IMG/VR virus record: IMGVR_UViG_3300027969_000063 | Coordinates: 41,517-105,516 of that record | Source of the DNA: a virus | Reading direction: 5' to 3' (one strand) | DNA length: 64,000 nt | Part shown: in pieces, positions 63,101 through 64,000 of the stretch | Position numbering within the stretch: position 1 is the first letter of the stretch | Layout: every line of letters starts with the position of its first letter | The notes under the pieces: model-generated | What the model saw: only the letters and a program-made list of their open reading frames with translations | Database searches by the model: none | Told to the model about the DNA's origin: nothing | Program-made: the position numbers and the translations under genes

Positions 63101-63867
63101 CCAATTTTAGTTGGTGCGTATTTAGTGGTACTAGTGTTATCACCTAATTGTCCGCTGGTACCAAGACCCCACATATACAAAGCACCGGTAGTATCAATAG
63201 CAGCTGAAAAATTTGTACCAGCACTTACTACTGACCAAGACCTAGATTTTGAAATTAAAACTGGTTTTGATCTATAACTAACTGTACCAACAGTACCATC
63301 ACCTATTTGGCCACTAGTGGCCAAACCCCAACCCCATAAAGAATAATCCGATTTTCTAATAGCTAATGAATGTACTTGTCCCACACTTACTGCTGCCCAA
63401 GAAGCATAAGATGCAGAATCAATAAAAGTTGTAATTTGAACTGGACTAGAACGATTTTCTACATCTGCTACACCTAGTTCACCAAAACTATTTCTACCCC
63501 ATGACCATAAAGTACCAGCAATAGTTAAACCAACAGTACTATCTGCTTGTGCTGTTACTGATGTCCATGATGATGAACCAATTTTAACCGGTGTTGATTT
63601 ATTAATTGTTGTACCATCACCAAGTTGACCATATTGGTTAAACCCGGTCATGTACAAGCTACCATCAGAATAAACGATGGCTGTATGGTTGTTACCTGTA
63701 GAGGATGTTGGAGAGAACTGTGCGTTTAATGAAACAGGAGTAGACCTGTTGATTGTTGTACCATCACCTAATTGACCATAACTATTCAGACCCCAAGCAT
63801 ACAGAGTTGTCTTAGGTATGTTACTAATGTTTTGTGTTGGTAACGATATGTAGTGGTAGAATAACAT
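51181..63867 (-). CDS. Giant RCC1-repeat protein with two LamG-like domains (4228 aa)
   Basis: 4228 residues in one frame, again RCC1 repeats (LYAWGLNSYGQLGDGTTINR near the start) for nearly the whole length, roughly 70-75 units by length. Two strand-rich inserts match LamG/concanavalin-type jelly rolls. The first is about residues 520-720 (SGDFTIEAWLNTTYGSDAQT, HHVAWVRNGSG, NTVYVDGRAVLQF, LYIGEAV, NLRFVKGTAVY). The second is about 1140-1330 (CTGDFTVEGWYYP, WAHIAVVRSGSTVKLYVNGT, NFRFVNGTAVY). Such domains bind sugars, so receptor binding is plausible. It starts two bases from the end of another tail-type frame. Confidence 0.85.
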   Translation of the reverse strand: MLFYHYISLPTQNISNIPKTTLYAWGLNSYGQLGDGTTINRSTPVSLNAQFSPTSSTGNNHTAIVYSDGSLYMTGFNQYGQLGDGTTINKSTPVKIGSSSWTSVTAQADSTVGLTIAGTLWSWGRNSFGELGVADVENRSSPVQITTFIDSASYASWAAVSVGQVHSLAIRKSDYSLWGWGLATSGQIGDGTVGTVSYRSKPVLISKSRSWSVVSAGTNFSAAIDTTGALYMWGLGTSGQLGDNTSTTKYAPTKIGNSSWSTVSTGQIHTIAIDSTGALYAWGFNSGALGDNTASIRSSPVKIGSSSWSKISAANSYSAAIDTVGRLFTWGLNANGQLGDGTTITKSSPVQIGTSSWSTVSVGNSQAFAVTSLGTLYAWGSNNGTYLGGLGDGTSIDRSSPVVVNTVASYSSWRIVSASKAPGANFTLAIRNQDSTLWAWGNNTAGQLGDGTVVNKSMPVQIGTSSWSTVNAGNSAGFGVTSDGKLYAWGLNGSYQLGDGTTISKSSPVQVGALNTFSTFASQFNGAGGCYLSTPNTVANQPGSGDFTIEAWLNTTYGSDAQTASIISQYNTGALGEWNFGFKSNLLRAIIGQSALNDISVPITDGTWHHVAWVRNGSGTNNNTVYVDGRAVLQFTNTTTLNGNAQPLYIGEAVSAGGSRFTGSISNLRFVKGTAVYTSDFNTLSVPLTAIANTALLTCQSDTFIDNSTNAFTITNNGGVVSSLNTIIYPLRSSNSWTSIGTGDSHTTAIATDGSLWTWGSNTFGQLGNFINQSLYTVPTKLPNSATPHSWAQISEGVSHTLAISNTGLLYGWGGNASGQLGDGTVVTRSSPVLISAKSWSKVSAGYSHSVAIDSLGALYAWGDGAIGKLGDGTTVSKSLPVKIGNSSWTSITASSTHTAAIDTTGALYTWGFNGSYQLGDNTTVSKSSPVKIGTSSWSSVSAGSLFTTGITSDGKLWAWGSNVQGQIGYLTGFANYSTPTQIANSGSTYSWVQLATGDNGVQFAGITNTGALYTWGNNTNGQLGDGTTVNKSTPVKIGNSSWTSVAVGDLGTAAIDSTGALYTWGYNGYGQLGDGTTVNKSAPVKIGSSSWSVISLGNYWANGITSTGALFGWGYNPYSNATADNTFTNRSSPVAISIPTGTLGFNSVLFNGTNQYLTTNTGYINSTYNCTGDFTVEGWYYPTSVTGTRSLFTLGSEATGRYTWFLVGNTITSNLYGNISTTYTSTLSINTWAHIAVVRSGSTVKLYVNGTLDATTDTQAGTIGNGSLRIGADGSGAATFAGNISNFRFVNGTAVYSGSLFTVPTQPISAIANTKLMTCQSSPITDITPVNSPTISTSVIPFTIPSTWTDLDVGTYYSVAKSSNGQIYSWGENVYGQLGDGTTVTRSTPVKAGAAAVTYTEPVYWSKTAAGGGPGTFQDTFGIRSNGSLWAWGSNNGGQLGDNTIVAKSSPIQIGTSSWSQIGAGFSHAVAIDSTGALYAWGSNVTYGQLGDNTTVAKSSPVKIGSSSWSLLSVGYLHNAAIDTTGKLYTWGSGINGQIGDSTATSKSNPTLIGASSWSVASAGTSNTAAIDINGRLFTWGYGNLANLGDGTTVTKSSPVQVGSSSWAKVSVGGSNTLAITIDGSLYVWGSGSNGQLGDGTTVQKSLPTKIGSSSWSFVSAGQSHCAAIDSVGRLFTWGNDANGQLGDGQTVNKSSPVQIGTSSWSAVYAGQTHTSAIDVNGNLFVWGLGTSGAIGDGTTISKSSPVVLAAFTASLTQTLNSYTSWSKISSGNYHTTAIDYTGSLWAWGYNSNGQLSDNTAIDKSRAVQLIGSTTATWKQISQNEFFTLAIRNQDSSLWAWGRNIAGQLGDGTTIDKSSPVKIGTSSWAYVAAGNSHSAAVDITGALYVWGSNATYGQLGDGTTVSKSSPVKIGSSSWTKVAAGNFFTSAIDSTGKAYSWGNNPGDGTAVNKSSPVAVALSGNWKKVSIGQHALAIDSTGALWAWGANGSGQIGNNSVNSGTGNKQYSAMQIGTSSWTTVAVCRSSSAGITVDGRLFTWGSNDASQLGDINNASTFTHKSSPVQIGTDKSWTALGATDLQCAGFSAIDTSGRLYFWGSSLGQGNSPVQMGAGNSFVMSSQGAAHILAIDTVGRLWGLLNNTYGNLGDGTTVAQYTAASPVQIGNSSWSFVRAGYSSSSAIDINSRLFTWGYNSSYELGDGTNVSKSSPVQIGIDRSWIFAKTALASCAIDSTNTLWHWGYNGYYLSGNNNTNVSPIMTTLPNLSGLSPNSIEITQQNILAYNSGGNLYVWGDNTYGQLADGSGVATKSSPVFVKSTPLAPSTQSWTSLSAANRTFAIDNLGNLYTWASGGAAGQVSNKPATVPLSKISIDTNQNAYAVDNNQNLYTISLYYNNYGGSLYGFGPKVSSVSAGTNHYMLIDTLNRLWVWGNNSTYQLGDGTTTTVSAPKRIIGVGASSWSKISAGHSYTMGITISGELYGWGYNAQGQLGIGNATTPQTTPQKIGTSSWAMVATGKSAFTTLAIDAVGRLFAWGSGSIGQNGFNSVNYSSPVQIGPAGSSWTMVSISQSHCAAIDTLGRIWTWGASYSGGLGNGQTFIVTPTQIYGTNSYTQVSAGWDYTYAIDTTGALYTWGQNSDGRLGDGTVISRSSPTKIGTSSWSFVDAGYTQPVAIATDGTAYSAAGSPPFQLSSLTALNVDSTTVTYSSWSFVNAGGSTQSAIDTNGSLYMWGYQKALSGSYTFIPGIYGQQNLSYPTKIVSTYSWSSISTGSQHVAAITSTGALFAWGYNGYGNLGDNTTVDKTSPVQIGTSSWSAVAVNMPASALYNYTTGILSNGTLYTWGSNQYGQLADNSTVSKSSPVLLSTLADTVTGSSLPSWTSVSAGASGGAAITTTGALWTWGSGTYGALGDNTTTTKSTAARIGTSSWSVVSAGNNNTKAIDITGNLYAWGLNTSGQLGDRSVTSRSSPVLVTAYNEALNVYSSWTAVSAGTNYTTAIDTTGALYGWGYNAYGQLGNNSTTNNISPVKIGSSSWTKVAAGDLHTMGIDINSRLYGWGYNGLGNLGDNTVTTRSSPVQIGTSSWTTVAVSNGSSFTTAINLTGNLFAWGFNSSYQLGDGTTITRSSPVTVSNVYNETTYVYSSWSAVAVGGTHTAAITSARALFAWGLNNVGQLGDGTTINKFSPVQIGTDSWSSVALGNSYTTAINTIGRLFTWGQNTSGQLGDGTTISKSSPVIIQQANTSTTISSTWSEVSRGLNNSHTLAIRAEDSTLWAWGQNSVGNLGDGTTISKSTPIQIGSNLDTPTGYRTWSKVSAGGFGVVNAMSAAIDSTGALWTWGSSASGQLGDNAGVSKSSPAKIGTSSWSAVSVGYSNVLAIDTNGRLYAWGDNAVGQLGDGTLVAKSSPVQIGTSSWSMVSCGDSRGAAIDINGRLFMWGNNSLGQLGDNTSAGKSSPVQIGTSSWILISVGFSTTAAIDTTGALYTWGWNASGFMGDGTTINKSSPVKIGTRAWTKVVTSNYATTAIDSIGNLWAWGSNAGGAFGDGTITNRSSPVQVSTSSWTKLSSGQGSSAIDNTGRLFAWGVNNYGQLGDNTIVDKSSPVQIGATVILSTYYSWTVVSAGLDSTFALNTLGRLYSWGNGATSQLGDGGATRSSPVQVGSLSWTTVSAGSTHAAAINTTGNVYTWGLNTSGQLGDGTTTNRNVQTINSVPYSYNTTSWSYVGLSNAIDSTGALYAWGVNASGQLGDGTTISRSVPIKIGSSSWSVVNGNPFSNNNNLGLDINGRLFTWGLASSYQLGDVTTTSKSSPVQIGLDTVVADTSFNLISSGTGNFFYGRGISGSLYGWGNNTNSQLGLGTNPLVNNPQKTLVTTNFYNTSATWKKISLGASHTMAIDTTGGLWVWGLNTSGQLGDNTIVSKSSPVKLGTSSWTFVKASHFISIAITTQGALYAWGFNDRGNPANASAGASTSSPVLCYAGSSFSFVGTNSANNAGGTAYCSTFLLNNNGVATFTGYSVTGEKGDNTSGGFGSSTGQPLTGSSWTIVDVGGGRTGATPGGYVVGITTAGALYAWGDALSGALGDGTVTTKTSWVNKIGNSSWAFVQASSNRTTVGIDIQGRLFMWGDNTWGSLGDGTTINKSSPVQVGNSSWVSVSASFGQILAVDSSGRLFAWGLNSSGQMGDGTTINKSSPVQISVGKSNWISVATGQGHSAAIDSTNTLYTWGLDSNGQLGNLR

Positions 63868-63881
63868 TGACTTACCCTATT

Positions 63882-64000
63882 TTAAACGTTTTGTGCTGAC
63901 ATTACTGCATTGTAACTTGTGCCTGCGTCTGTCGTAAAAATAGTAAGTATGTCCCTTTTACCGTTGGTGTATGTTAATGTTGGAGCTATGCCACTAGGAA
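63882..64000 (-). CDS. C-terminus of a tail/structural protein (cut by window edge)
   Basis: The last 38-39 codons of a minus-strand gene: APTLTYTNGKRDILTIFTTD, then AGTSYNAVMSAQNV. This strand-turn-strand ending, with DILTIFTTDAGTSY, resembles the C-terminal strands of phage fibre-like proteins. It ends 15 bases before the 4228-aa ATG. Only the end is visible, so no function is assigned. Confidence 0.6.
   Translation of the reverse strand, partial: PSGIAPTLTYTNGKRDILTIFTTDAGTSYNAVMSAQNV

Larger units (their letters stand above)
43047..63867 (-). repeat. DNA-level RCC1 repeat array over two genes
   Basis: Repeats of about 140-160 bases run through both giant genes, with near-identical short blocks such as AAATCTTCACC-type segments and CCATCACCTAATTG recurring dozens of times on the plus strand. 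Units are diverged enough to be read individually but similar enough for recombination within and between the two genes. The short gap at 51153-51180 separates the genes. Confidence 0.85.

Noticed and set aside
43047-63867. A CRISPR-like array suggested by regular short repeats
   Set aside because: The repeats are coding, about 150 bases apart, imperfect, and the intervening sequence is repetitive too.

Overview
The window is a 64 kb piece of an AT-rich T4-like (contractile-tailed) bacteriophage genome, most probably from an aquatic T4-like lineage. It carries near-complete T4-type replication/recombination, late-transcription, capsid, packaging and neck/tail gene sets, recognisable from protein motifs. 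Almost everything is on the minus strand, so transcription runs right to left. The exceptions are one small plus-strand cassette (about 4.6-5.3 kb) and nothing else I can support. The host cannot be named from the sequence. The window has no integrase, transposase, CRISPR array or rRNA. Both edges cut genes: uvsX on the left, a tail-protein C-terminus on the right.

Right to left. (1) 43-64 kb: the end of one tail-type gene, then two giant RCC1-type beta-propeller repeat proteins (4228 and 2701 residues), the larger with two LamG-like domains. (2) 38.2-43 kb: four glycosyltransferase-type genes, two fused to methyltransferase domains. (3) 22.3-38.2 kb: the structural block in T4 order: gp13, gp14, gp15, an inserted collagen-like fibre gene, gp16, gp17, gp18, gp19, gp20, a gp67-like core protein, three further head-region genes, gp21, gp22, gp23 and a second tube-like protein. 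(4) 14-22.3 kb: uvsY, uvsW, an LSm-like protein, gp55 (late sigma), gp47/gp46, peptide deformylase, a DUF4338/DruA-like protein and a small HTH protein. (5) 8.4-14 kb: a glycosyltransferase, a dATP/dGTP diphosphohydrolase-like protein, the gp45-44-62-regA cluster with a 2OG oxygenase inserted, and a polytopic membrane protein. (6) 0-8.2 kb: Hsp20, a GroES-like co-chaperonin, a SprT-like protein, tRNA-Gly(UCC), many very small genes, a second LSm-like protein, gp43 DNA polymerase, a membrane protein and uvsX.

Regulatory sequence fits a T4 programme. Near-consensus host sigma-70 promoters (TTGACA-like box, 17-18 nt spacer, TATAAT-like box) precede the gp43, SprT, HTH, uvsY and one small-gene unit. 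TATAAATA-type late promoters sit at the ends of upstream genes before structural genes, as expected when gp55 and the gp45 clamp are present. Several transcripts are predicted to begin exactly at a hairpin or exactly at an ATG (leaderless).

The points most worth a second look are the giant RCC1 proteins beside a glycosyl/methyltransferase cassette, two candidate structured RNAs (before hsp20 and before tRNA-Gly), the plus-strand late microprotein cassette, and a phage-encoded DruA-like protein. No stretch over 300 bases lacks a gene; the two largest gaps (5900-6037 and 8233-8391) hold the RNA candidates.
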